Source: Fulvivirga marina (lineage in GTDB: Bacteria > Bacteroidota > Bacteroidia > Cytophagales > Cyclobacteriaceae). Taken from it: a stretch of 64,000 bases of DNA. The stretch covers positions 62,001 to 126,000 of the forward strand of contig NZ_JAEUGD010000004.1 in the NCBI RefSeq assembly GCF_016775155.1. The letters are read 5' to 3'. The stretch's first letter is position 1. Each line of letters begins with the position of its first letter. The notes beneath the pieces were generated by a model that worked only from the letters and a program-made list of their open reading frames with translations, was not told the DNA's origin and made no database searches. The position numbers and the translations under genes are program-made. This document shows positions 37,414-47,500 of this stretch, piece after piece.

Positions 37414-38745
37414 TTAATAATGGCACTTAGAACACTCCAGGCCTCCGATGTCTTCTACTTTCAATGCCTCATTGCTTTGCTCTTCGTGCAACTCTACCAA
37501 ATTATCATAGTACTCATTGCCTTTGGTATTCACATCTGTCTTTCTATGACAGTCGATGCACCATCCCATAGTCAACAAGGAATGCTGACGTACAACTTCC
37601 ATTTCCTGCACTTCTCCATGACAAGTCTGGCACTCAATTCCTCCAACTTCTACGTGTTGAGAGTGGTTGAAATAAGCTAAATCAGGAAGGTTATGAATCC
37701 TCACCCATTCAATAGGCCTGTCATTTTCAATAGCATCATAAATCTTCTGGATCTCAGGAGAAACACCTGACTGACCCGCAACATTTTTGATCATTGAGTG
37801 ACAGTTCATACAAATATTAGGTGAAGGTATGTTGGCATTTTTACTGATTCTAACGCCAGTATGGCAGTAGTTACAGTCAATATCATTCTCACCTGCGTGC
37901 AGTTTGTGAGAGAACGCAATAGGCTGCTTGGGGGCATACCCCTGCTGAACACCTACGGCATAAAGATTATTTATTACAACTTTGAAAACGATTGCTGTTG
38001 TAATGAAAACAACGAGAAATAAGAATGGCTTACTCTTAAGTGCAGCATCGAGTCTAAATGACGCATTTACTATTTCCCTATCTTCTTCATCGAGATCTTT
38101 CTGCTGGTTGAGATACTTTCTAAGTACGGTTGTGATCAGGATCAATACAACAAGGATTAACACCAGTACGATTACCAGCCCTATCATAATTGCGTTGAGG
38201 TACTCAGTAGGAACGCCATCACCTGCACCCTGAACCGCAGTACCAGCACCTTCTGTAGGAGCTACTACTTCAGGAGCTTTTTCAGCTTCTTGCTTAATGT
38301 ACCCTAAAATGTTAATAATCTGGTCTTTTGAAAGCGTTGGAAACGCTGTCATCTGAGTCTGATTGTACTCCTGATATAAATTATTTGCGTAATCGTCACC
38401 ACTAGCAATTACTTTCGATGAGTTATGCACAAAGTCCACAATCCAGTCAATGGAAGGAGCTCTGTCGTAAACGCCCTGCAACGCAGGTCCTACGAGCTTC
38501 TCTTTAACCTTATGACAGGTTTTACAGTTAGCGTTGAATAATGATTGGCCTTCGCTTATGCGATCAGCGTCTGTTGGCAACCCTGAGTCAGCACCTTGTG
38601 CCGCTGGTTGTTCATCATTACTACCTTCAGTAACTGTCGTGTCCTGTTGGGCGGCTTCCTGAGCCTGTGAATTGTGAAAAAGTAAAAGTGAACTTGCTAG
38701 TGTAAATGCTAAAAAAACGCGAGTCAGTAATTTGTTTGGCGTCAT
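37414..38745 (-). CDS. actA: Alternative complex III multiheme cytochrome ActA with extra N-terminal cytochrome domain
   Basis: 443 residues. A signal sequence (1-28) is followed by a monoheme cytochrome c domain with CKTCH at 74-78 and a probable Met ligand near 132. Then come a membrane helix (185-208), a second hydrophobic segment (241-259) and the ActA pentaheme domain with CNYCH (291), CMNCH (312), CQTCH (372), CIDCH (396) and CSKCH (438). That makes six heme sites in total, one more than the pentaheme ActA described for Rhodothermus. ActA receives electrons from ActB and passes them towards ActE/oxidase. First gene of the 17-kb respiratory run; promoter at 38801-38831. Confidence 0.95.
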   Translation of the reverse strand: MTPNKLLTRVFLAFTLASSLLLFHNSQAQEAAQQDTTVTEGSNDEQPAAQGADSGLPTDADRISEGQSLFNANCKTCHKVKEKLVGPALQGVYDRAPSIDWIVDFVHNSSKVIASGDDYANNLYQEYNQTQMTAFPTLSKDQIINILGYIKQEAEKAPEVVAPTEGAGTAVQGAGDGVPTEYLNAIMIGLVIVLVLILVVLILITTVLRKYLNQQKDLDEEDREIVNASFRLDAALKSKPFLFLVVFITTAIVFKVVINNLYAVGVQQGYAPKQPIAFSHKLHAGENDIDCNYCHTGVRISKNANIPSPNICMNCHSMIKNVAGQSGVSPEIQKIYDAIENDRPIEWVRIHNLPDLAYFNHSQHVEVGGIECQTCHGEVQEMEVVRQHSLLTMGWCIDCHRKTDVNTKGNEYYDNLVELHEEQSNEALKVEDIGGLECSKCHY

Positions 38746-39324
38746 GTTAATGTATTTTATAACTCGTTTAATGCAGCTCTTGCATATCGTAACCCGGGCA
38801 CAAATCTACTATCGGATTCTATTATTTCAAACATATTTAGAACACCATTTACCTCTATTTGCAACCAGAAGTCTGCTTTTACCGTATGACAAGGCAAAAA
38901 ATACCCTAATATGGGCAAAAAACGTGTTTTAAGCCACTATTTAGAATACTTATAAATAATAAGAGCGCTTTATAGTGTCGTTTTTGCCAGTATTTTTTTG
39001 ATAAACGGTATCAATAAAACACAAAACTCGAGTCAAAAATATATTCGGTCTATCAAACTAATATTCCCATTTTTTTTATGACTCTCAAAAGTTAGTGTTT
39101 TTAAAGCAGAAGGAAAAACGGTGAGAAAAATGATTATGATTGGTACGAACACACATCCACACGGTTTATTTAGGTATCAAAAAGCCTTACAACCTTAAGT
39201 TTCCTGATAAGGAAGTATAAGTGCATAGCATAACTAATTGAATGTGTCGATGATTTAAAAAAAACATCAAACTTCTGTTAATCAACGGTTTCCTTTTTTG
39301 ACCGTGGATGTTAAAGAACTGCTA
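38746..39324. other. Intergenic region upstream of the act-cox operon
   Basis: 579 bases without a convincing gene on either strand. It holds the act promoter near its left end (38801-38831). The rest is A+T-rich, with runs of T around 38990 and 39067-39075. A weak CGGT/ACCG hairpin at about 39284-39305 may serve as terminator for the barrel gene that ends at 39325. Only short reading frames occur. Confidence 0.6.
38801..38831 (-). promoter_or_regulatory. Promoter of the act-cox respiratory operon
   Basis: On the minus strand TAGATTTG (38808-38801) matches the Bacteroidota -7 box TAnnTTTG. A TTTG (38831-38828) stands 19 bases upstream, the preferred spacing. The predicted transcript starts near 38795, about 50 bases before the actA ATG. 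No second promoter of this quality was seen in the short gaps inside the operon. Confidence 0.7.
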
Positions 39325-41289
39325 TTAGTTAAACCCAATAACTGAGGGTTCCTCAACTCTAAAATCGGATAATCGTAGCGGAGTCTGACCTGCAAGATCG
39401 AAACCTATACCTGATGTTCCGGGAGGGGTAACGGGGTACCAGACCAGCCTGACTTGAATGGTATTGATTGCCAGGTTTTCATTGCGCAAACGAACTCCGA
39501 AACCATATCCCTGATACAATTTATTTTTGAGCAGTTTGCTATTGTTTGCGTTGACAATAGCTAGATCAAAAAAACCAAAAAAGGCAAACCTGAAACCTAT
39601 TATATAAAAAGGTGTAAAAGCCACAGTCTCAGAGCTGAAAGATAATTTCCTTGTTCCCCTAAGAAAGGTATAATTAAGGCCCCTTATTCCATTCTTATTA
39701 TTAATGTTAATAAACTCGTTATCATACCGGTTGATTCCTGTTGTATAACGAAGTCTCAAGAACTGCCTGAAATTAAACTTCCTGACTCGAAACAGCGGGC
39801 TAAAATAGTCTCCCTGAAGGCTAAAAACACCTTGATCCACCCTGCTTTTCCTTACAAAGCCGCCTAAATATGCTGATGGTCTGATATATCCTAATCTACC
39901 GAAATAACGGCCAACCGAAAACCGCCACCCCAAATATGCCCTATTATAATATTCATTGACTTCTTTTCCGACTGTAAACTCCAGAAGGTAGCCACTGGGA
40001 ATATCCTCTGTTCTGCCATACCCTAATATCAGTGCACTTTTTTCATAGCTACGTTGAGATATTCCCACGGAAAACAGGTACAGGTTCCTATCAAAGAACT
40101 GCTGGTTAGTATCATTTTTAATTATAGGCCTGTCGAGGTATCTGATCCTGTTAAACCGGGTTCCCAATTGCAGGTTAGTTCTTCCGCCATCATCTGTTTC
40201 GTCAATTAGCCATGAACGCCCTAACCAAATATCTTGCTGATTAAATTTTGTGTAGAATTCAACAGTTGTATCCGGAAATATCCGGCTCTGCAACATGTTA
40301 CTCTTATTTATTTCTATACCGCCGGCATACTTGATCTCTGGAGTTATAAAATTACGGTAAAACCGAACTCCAACTCTATCCAACGGTTCTGATCTGGCAT
40401 AATTAACCTCTCCGGTAATGAAGGTCTTGTAAATATTATTAACAGAGTAGATCCCATTATACCCAACTTTGGGGACATACTCTGTGTTATATAAAAACTC
40501 ATTCCTGAATTCGTGTCCTAATCCAAGGAAGTTCTTATCAATCACTGCAAAATCACTTCGATCAACGTTGTCAATACTAACCTCCCCGGAAATAGACCAG
40601 ATGTCTTTAACAATGACCAATATTTCGACTCCCGGCACCCCTTTTCTAGAGATCACATAAATACGTGCATCTTTAATATAAGGTAAGCTTCTCAGAATAC
40701 GTTCACTATCTGTTAGAGCATCAGGGTCTACAACGTCGCCTTCTTTAAAGAAAATATTGCTTTTGATGATCCTGCTTCGAGTATAAACATGCATATCATT
40801 GGCCAGGTTAATAGCCCATGAATTATAATTTTTGGTTGTATCAGTTATTCTTGTTCCGAAGACCTCCAGCTTCTTTATCCTGATATTATTAATTACCTGC
40901 CCCTTGTATTTTTTATAGTTACCATTGGTAATAATGGCTTTAGGTTCCTCTTCTTTAACTTCTACTTTTTTAACATCATTAAACAGTAAGCGGTACAGTT
41001 CTTTGGTAAACCTGGTTTTATACAGTCTCTCTTTTACTTTTTTGTAAAATTCTTCGCTTTTTTTAGTTTCATCTTGCTTGAGCTTTATCGCTACGGTATC
41101 GGGTAAAATCAACACTGTATCCTGCTCAACGTAGATAGAAGAGTCTCCTAAAATCAAAATACTCCGTCCCTTTACATGAACGCTATCAATGGGTTGTTGC
41201 TTCCCTTTTTTTTGAGCCATTAATGGCGGGCAAACCACAAACATCAAAGCAAAAACGATTAGTTGTCTCAACTTAAAAAACTCCACCAT
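39325..41289 (-). CDS. BamA/TamA-superfamily outer-membrane protein with POTRA domain
   Basis: About 654 residues from the ATG at 41289; an in-frame ATG five codons upstream (41304) falls inside a hairpin and is less likely. The signal peptide ends at LMAQ. A basic/acidic linker (to about residue 130) leads to a POTRA-like region (NNIRIKKLEVFGTRI, then IIKSNIFFKEGDVVDPDALTDSERILRSLPYIKDARIYVI). A 16-strand-like barrel follows, ending in an aromatic C-terminus (EPSVIGFN). Members insert or export proteins or lipids at the outer membrane. It differs from the essential BamA by having only one or two POTRA units. Confidence 0.88.
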   Translation of the reverse strand: MVEFFKLRQLIVFALMFVVCPPLMAQKKGKQQPIDSVHVKGRSILILGDSSIYVEQDTVLILPDTVAIKLKQDETKKSEEFYKKVKERLYKTRFTKELYRLLFNDVKKVEVKEEEPKAIITNGNYKKYKGQVINNIRIKKLEVFGTRITDTTKNYNSWAINLANDMHVYTRSRIIKSNIFFKEGDVVDPDALTDSERILRSLPYIKDARIYVISRKGVPGVEILVIVKDIWSISGEVSIDNVDRSDFAVIDKNFLGLGHEFRNEFLYNTEYVPKVGYNGIYSVNNIYKTFITGEVNYARSEPLDRVGVRFYRNFITPEIKYAGGIEINKSNMLQSRIFPDTTVEFYTKFNQQDIWLGRSWLIDETDDGGRTNLQLGTRFNRIRYLDRPIIKNDTNQQFFDRNLYLFSVGISQRSYEKSALILGYGRTEDIPSGYLLEFTVGKEVNEYYNRAYLGWRFSVGRYFGRLGYIRPSAYLGGFVRKSRVDQGVFSLQGDYFSPLFRVRKFNFRQFLRLRYTTGINRYDNEFININNKNGIRGLNYTFLRGTRKLSFSSETVAFTPFYIIGFRFAFFGFFDLAIVNANNSKLLKNKLYQGYGFGVRLRNENLAINTIQVRLVWYPVTPPGTSGIGFDLAGQTPLRLSDFRVEEPSVIGFN

Positions 41290-41293
41290 AAAA

Positions 41294-41335
41294 GAAAACC
41301 CCATCCATCAACATTTTAAGTCAAGATCGGGGTTT
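41294..41335 (-). terminator. Hairpin between the OmpA lipoprotein gene and the POTRA-barrel gene
   Basis: An 8-bp perfect stem (AAAACCCC / GGGGTTTT) with a long loop of about 26 bases, followed on the minus strand by CTTTTAT. It fits a terminator for the gene ending at 41414. It also covers the upstream candidate start codon (41304) of the next gene, which argues for the start at 41289. Confidence 0.45.
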
Positions 41336-41413
41336 TAAGATAAACTAATTTCTCTAATTAATAGTATACCAATCTATGGATATTAATTATGTTGTTAAAT
41401 GAGAATTTATAAA

Positions 41414-42109
41414 TTAAAGTTCACCTCGTTCTGCCATCTTTTTCATTTTATCATTAGCATAAATAGCGACTTCAACCCTTCTGTTTTGCTGACGTCCATT
41501 AGCTGTACTATTATCAGCAACTGGTTGCGACTCTCCATACCCCATGGTTGTTATACGGCTTCTACTTACCCCCTGGGCACTGAGGTAATTGGTTACGGCA
41601 CCCGCCCGATTTTCCGACAATGTCTTATTGTAGTTATCTGCCCCTGTATTATCAGTGTGTCCTTCTATGAGGATGTTGGTGTTTTCGTATTTATTCAAGG
41701 TCGTGGCAAGACTTTTAAGATTGGCCTTGGTTGCTGGTTTCAGGTTGTAGGAATCTATATCGAAAAGCAGCCCTGAATCAAAAGTAATTTTAATTCCCTC
41801 CCCTACTCTCTCAACCTCTGCACCCTCGAGGTCTCTCCTTAACTCTTCGGCTTGCTTGTCCATACGCCTTCCGATTAAGGCACCTGCAGTACCTCCCACA
41901 GCGGCTCCTATTATTGCACCAACCGCAGTATTGTCTGATGCACTACCAATAGCTGCTCCTATTGCACCCCCGGAAGCAGCTCCTATAATTCCCCCCTTAG
42001 TGGCATTACTGGCCTGGCAACCAGATAATAAATACGAGCCAAAAACAAATGCTACTAAGATAAAGCAGCCTGAGGCTAATGATACTATTCTATTTCTTAC
42101 TGGTCTCAT
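41414..42109 (-). CDS. OmpA-family lipoprotein with glycine-zipper domain
   Basis: 231 residues. A lipoprotein signal (Cys31 in LLSGC) is followed by a glycine-zipper segment (GGIIGAASGGAIGAAIGSASDN ... GAIIGAAVGGTAGALIGRRMD). The C-terminal OmpA domain (about 105-222) has TFDSGLLFDIDSYNLK, then NILIEGHTDNTGADNYNKTLSENRA and the NGRQQNRRVE peptidoglycan-binding loop. It should sit in the outer membrane and bind peptidoglycan. Monocistronic by its flanks. Confidence 0.96.
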   Translation of the reverse strand: MRPVRNRIVSLASGCFILVAFVFGSYLLSGCQASNATKGGIIGAASGGAIGAAIGSASDNTAVGAIIGAAVGGTAGALIGRRMDKQAEELRRDLEGAEVERVGEGIKITFDSGLLFDIDSYNLKPATKANLKSLATTLNKYENTNILIEGHTDNTGADNYNKTLSENRAGAVTNYLSAQGVSRSRITTMGYGESQPVADNSTANGRQQNRRVEVAIYANDKMKKMAERGEL

Positions 42110-42245
42110 AATTTCTACTTTGTTATTCTTTATTGAACAATACCAAAATGAATACCAACCTTAATTATACTACTCTGAGTAATGTCTAACGTATTTCTTG
42201 ATAATAAATAATCATTCAAGCTGTGGAATAATATCAACAACCTGA

Positions 42246-44543
42246 TTAAAAAGGATACCCTATGGCTATATTTAATAAGAGGTTATCCCTTCTCCATTTC
42301 CGGTCACGGACAGCTATATCACTAAACCGCCACTTATCATTCGCAGGGGTTTTCAGTGGAAGGGCAAGATCAAAACGCAATACAAAAAACTGGACATCGA
42401 ACCGAAGCCCTAACCCCGTACCCACGGCAATCTGATTGTAGAATTCTGAAAAGTCGAATTCAGCCCCTGACCTGCTTTCATCCTTTTCCAGGGTCCATAC
42501 ATTACCCGCGTCCACAAAAACGGCGCCTTTAAAGGCGCCAATAACATCAAAACGATACTCTACATTACCCTCTAGTTTGATATCTGCAGTTTGATCTATA
42601 TAGTTTTGATCCTCCGGGGCCTCATATACCCCTGGCCCTACTGACCTAGCCCTAAAAGCTCTGACGCTACTGGAACCTCCAACCGAAAACTGCTTAGTAT
42701 AGGGCAAAACCACTGAGTTTCCATAAGCATATCCCAGCCCGGCTATGAGCCGGGAAGCCAATTTTGTGCTTGAACTCAACCTCCAGAAATGCCTGAAGTC
42801 AATATCTGTTTTTACAAATTGAGAGTAGGGAGACCCCAATAATTGATAAGGATTATCGTCGGTATTTTGCTCTGTGGCAGCTGTTGATTGTAGTAAATGC
42901 AACAGATTACCCGAAACATCGAAGTTGGCATTAAAGTAGAAGTTATGCGCATTACTTATCCGCTCTTCTTTACCCTGAGAATTGTAATAAAAGGAGTAGG
43001 TCGCTCCTATAATGAATTGCTCTTCGTAGCTTCTGGAAAAGATTGGACGGCTTTGGAGTACACTATCGAATTTTTCAGACACATTACCCAACTGAATAAA
43101 GTCTATACTTACAGGGTATAATTCGTGCCTCCGGGTTTTTGTTTCATGCCAAGAAAACCCATAATTGATATCTATCGAGTTTAATCTGAAAAGGTCTACT
43201 CGCTGAAGGGTTTTGAAGCCCAACTTGAATTTTGTCTCAGGAACAAACCGTGATGATACATTCTCTATTTTGAGTGGTGTAACGAACCTGGGAACGGTTA
43301 ACACATTTTCAATTCCCAGTATATAGGAACTTAACGGCTGGTCTGTTTTCCCTCCTACCTGCACTTCATACCCGGCAGTGAGGTTCAACTCATAGTGTTC
43401 AGCACCTCTCAGAAAGTTTCTATTTCTAAAAGAGGCCATAAAGCTAGGACCTACATTGTTGTTTGACTTTGATACAGCCTGGAGTTCTAATCTGATTGAC
43501 TTTTTATGAAACGGAGTTAGAAATACATCTGCCCGTAATTGCCGGTGCTCCATATCTTTAAAGTCTACATTCACAAACTTGAATACATCCAGCTGGATCA
43601 GCCTGTTGAGACTAACGAGTTCTGCTTCTTTGGTATATATATCTCCTTCTTTTATCCTAACATGTCGTGTGATAACCTCCGGCTTAAAAGCGTTATCGCT
43701 ATGAATATAATGTATACCATTCACCATGGTTGTATCTACATTCCCCGTGACTTCTGTTCCCTCAAACCGATAATTTGGATAGACATATATATCTGATATA
43801 TGATAGATCTCCTGCACTTTTGCCGGGGCATCATGCTTAACAGTCATATGTAGGTCTACTTTTTTATCACCGATAGTGCTATCGGCCCTAAAAAGCAAAT
43901 ATTGATCATCAAAGTAGAAATATCCTTGATCTTTAAGCTCCTTCTCTATCCGGGCTCTTTCACTTTTCATCCTATCCAGATCGTATCGTTGCCCTATTTT
44001 GAGTAAAGTCTCCCCTTTAATACTATTGATCGACTTTGGAAGGGGGGCATTTCCTGCTGGAAAATGTACCGTATCGTAACGGTATGGTTCGCTTACATGA
44101 GCTTTAAAAACTATGGTATTAGCCAGCTTACCTTCTTTAACTTCACAAGTTACATAAGCCTGAAAGTACCCTTCATTATGTAGTTTATTTTCAAGAAGAT
44201 TAATATTGCGAGTAATGTCTACATCGGAATAATAGATTGGCGTTGTCCCCAGCTTGGTTTTCATCCAATTTCTAAACCCTCTCTTCTTTTTAGGTTCCCC
44301 AGCTATATTATAAAACCAAACTTTGGGCCTGCTTCCCATCAGTTTTACATTTGGCTCTGGTGTTAGCATCTCTTCGAGCTCTATTTTCAAATTGCCTTTT
44401 CCTTTTACACCTTTTGAGCCAACAAACTTAATCTCTGCACCATCATAATACTTCTGTCCTTCATTCAGGTATTTAGCACCACTACAAGCCCCAAAAAGCC
44501 CGACGGTTAAGAACAGTAATATATTTATCTGGTGGTGCTTCAC
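42246..44543 (-). CDS. tamL: TamL, BamA-like lipoprotein of the outer membrane
   Basis: 765 residues. Lipoprotein signal with LFGACSG (Cys20), then several POTRA-like domains (to about residue 370) and a barrel domain, ending in the family's characteristic GNVEYRFDVIGAFKGAVFVDAGNVWTL ... LAIGYPF C-terminus. In Bacteroidota this lipidated TamA homologue (TamL) pairs with the inner-membrane-anchored TamB. The start is a GTG (44541-44543) whose last base is the first base of the tamB stop codon (TAG), so the two are translationally coupled. Probably involved in outer-membrane protein or phospholipid supply. Confidence 0.92.
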   Translation of the reverse strand: MKHHQINILLFLTVGLFGACSGAKYLNEGQKYYDGAEIKFVGSKGVKGKGNLKIELEEMLTPEPNVKLMGSRPKVWFYNIAGEPKKKRGFRNWMKTKLGTTPIYYSDVDITRNINLLENKLHNEGYFQAYVTCEVKEGKLANTIVFKAHVSEPYRYDTVHFPAGNAPLPKSINSIKGETLLKIGQRYDLDRMKSERARIEKELKDQGYFYFDDQYLLFRADSTIGDKKVDLHMTVKHDAPAKVQEIYHISDIYVYPNYRFEGTEVTGNVDTTMVNGIHYIHSDNAFKPEVITRHVRIKEGDIYTKEAELVSLNRLIQLDVFKFVNVDFKDMEHRQLRADVFLTPFHKKSIRLELQAVSKSNNNVGPSFMASFRNRNFLRGAEHYELNLTAGYEVQVGGKTDQPLSSYILGIENVLTVPRFVTPLKIENVSSRFVPETKFKLGFKTLQRVDLFRLNSIDINYGFSWHETKTRRHELYPVSIDFIQLGNVSEKFDSVLQSRPIFSRSYEEQFIIGATYSFYYNSQGKEERISNAHNFYFNANFDVSGNLLHLLQSTAATEQNTDDNPYQLLGSPYSQFVKTDIDFRHFWRLSSSTKLASRLIAGLGYAYGNSVVLPYTKQFSVGGSSSVRAFRARSVGPGVYEAPEDQNYIDQTADIKLEGNVEYRFDVIGAFKGAVFVDAGNVWTLEKDESRSGAEFDFSEFYNQIAVGTGLGLRFDVQFFVLRFDLALPLKTPANDKWRFSDIAVRDRKWRRDNLLLNIAIGYPF

Positions 44544-47500
44544 TATTTCGTAGAATCTTTTGCTTTGTTACTTTTTTTTTGCCCGCCTTTACGTTGTTCT
44601 ACCTCTTTATCCTTCGCCTTAAAAAGCTCTTTAAACGAATCATAATCCCGAACAAAGATAATTCCTGCACCTGTTTTCACCACTTCACCCTGAAGCAGGT
44701 TATCATACTCATTTTCCCTAAACCCCACCAGGCGGAAGCGTCCATCTTTAGTAAGTTTATATTCTAAACGGATATCCCCTGCAAAATCGGATAGCCCCTG
44801 TTGTTGCTCGGCCTGCTCTCCTTCCAGACCAAAGTTGCCCGCTACTTTTACCACAACACGATTATTGAAGAGCTGCTTGGAAAGACCTAGCTCCAGCTGC
44901 GTAGTACCTCCTGATCGGTTTCCTAAGGTATTGTAAGACTGCAAATCGAGGCTCAGTTCCACACCTTCAATCTTCCCTGCCAGCTTATTTAACTGGTTAC
45001 TCAATATACGGCTTGCACTGCTTCTTGCTGTTGACTCTGCAATATTGCCACTGGCACCGGTTGTACTGAACGACTGCAAATCTTTAGTTGATTTGAACAG
45101 CAACAGGTAAAAAACCTGAGCATTCAATTCATTTTGATTTTTGTTTACCTGAGCTACAAACGCTTCTGCTCCTGATGCCACTGCACTTTCCTCCAACCCG
45201 AGCCGGAAAGAGATATCTGGGTTGAGCAGCTCATTCTTAATATCCAGGTAGACTATAAAAGGAGCCTTTTGAGTCGAGGTTTGGTTAATAGCTCCGGGTA
45301 TTTCATAAACCGCTGAAACGGTATAGGTAGCCGTAATATCCATGCGTGCATTGAGTGGGTCCCCGGTCCAAATGAGGTAGCTACCCTGTGCAATATTAAA
45401 CTCCCTTTTGACCAAGCCGTAAAAATTGAGATTATAGGAGCCATCATAAACCTCATAACGCCCTGTCAAGGTCATATCACCAGAGGGCTTAATACCCAAG
45501 GTAAGGTTGGCGTCCCCCTGAACCGTGAGCTTATCACCGGTAATCGGATCAATCACCACACTAAATGTGCTATTACGACTGACATCTATCTTTGCGGTAA
45601 GGTTCATCCCTTTTAATACATGACTCATGGAATCCGTTTTAATCGAAATTTTGGTTTCTTTAAGAAAGGGATCTTCTTCCTGGTCTTTATCAAAAAACTC
45701 GACCACCCCTTCACGCTCTTGTATGTGGATCTCCTCTTCGGGAATAACATAGGTGAGGTTACTCCCTGCTTTCGGACTTAAGTTCAATTGTATATCAGGC
45801 TGATTAGATGTACCTGTGATGTGCGCTGTAGTATTGATAGCCAAATTACCATAAAAAAGATCATTATCATCTTCTGTAGTGTTTAGTATTAGAAAATCCT
45901 TTGCTTTAACCTTCAGATCAAACTGGTATACAGTATAATCATCGGTAAGCACCATCCCATCAACCAGTGCTTCATTATTATCTTTATCCCGTAGTGTAAA
46001 ACCATCAAAGGAGATCCCTGTTTTATTAAAGGTGATGGTTTCATTATCTATACTCAGCAAATTCTGCAAATAACTCACTCTAAAGGAGCTCTCTCTAAAA
46101 GTTAATTTTCCATTGATATCAGGATCACTGAGCGTACCTGTCACTTTAAGGTTTCCCGTAAGCAGTCCATTTAAATCCTGCAACTGCCCCATCGTAAATG
46201 ACTCAACTGTTGAAAGGTCGAGTCTAACCAGATTGGCTTGAAGGTTTAATGTCGGCATACTATCTGCAAGATAATAACCGTCAACCTTTAGGTTATTAGC
46301 CTGACCAGTCACATCCAGATCCAGATTATACTTTATGTTATCCGAATTATAAGCATGGAGCGTCACTTCACCTAAAGTATCTCCCCTGTAGCTAAAATCG
46401 CTAATATTGATACCTGAAGTAAAAGCGAATTTGGAAGACTTCATATTGAAATCAATATCCCCATTTAAGACACCTCCAAGTAAATAGCCTTTGCTTTCTT
46501 CCAATTTACCCAGATACCCCAACTCAAAATTCACAATATCAGCTGTTAGCACGCTATCACCTTTCGGGTTAACAATAGATTGAACCTTGATCTGTTGACC
46601 ATCATTAGCCAGGAAGAAATTTTTAACCCAAAGCCCTGAAGGGTAAAAATCCAGGCTATTGCTAGGTTTCACATCCCATGGCTCATAATTAAGCACAAAC
46701 TTGCCCGGTGTAAACTGAAACCTGTAATAATCAGGGCCACTAATAAAAATGCCTCCCAAGTGGTACTTCTCCTCTTTCTCATCATCCATGATTCTGAGAT
46801 CGGTCTCCATGTGATCAGACTCAACAATCCCGGAAAGGTTGATATGATCAACTGCAAAACTCCCCGAAGCAAGCTTACCCACATCTGTTTCATATTCAAG
46901 GTACTCCTCATCAGAGTGTATACCAATACTTAGTGAATCAACAGCTATACCGTCATAAACGAGCTTTGGTACAAGTATATCTATGTCCAGCATCCATTGC
47001 TCACTATTATACGTTCCTTTGATCAGGCCAGGTTGGAACTCTTCAAGTCCCGGAACTATCATTTCTGAAAAGAATTGCGGTCGCTTGATGTTTATACTAA
47101 AGGTAAACTCTTGATAGGCCAGTTTTTCGACATCTTCGACATCATTTAGATCATAATACCTGTTAAAATGCTGTCGTAAGACCTCGGGAAGGGTCACTAA
47201 GTCAAAATTACCTTCAAAATTAGCATCAAGAACTCTTGAATATATAGATATATCAGTCTTATCGTTGTTAGTTGTTGATGACAGCAGAAAAGTATCAATT
47301 TTGTACACTTCTTCATCCCGGGCTATCGCAAAGTCTTTCACTTCAAGTGTCCCGTTAATATTTTCAACTGATGATGCTCTAATATCAGAAACCACTCTGC
47401 CCTTCAAACGCAGGTCATTACTGGAAAAATTCAAGGCACGCAGATTGATAGCCCTTAGATCTAGTGAGAACTTATAGCCCGGTATGCTATCATTGAGATT

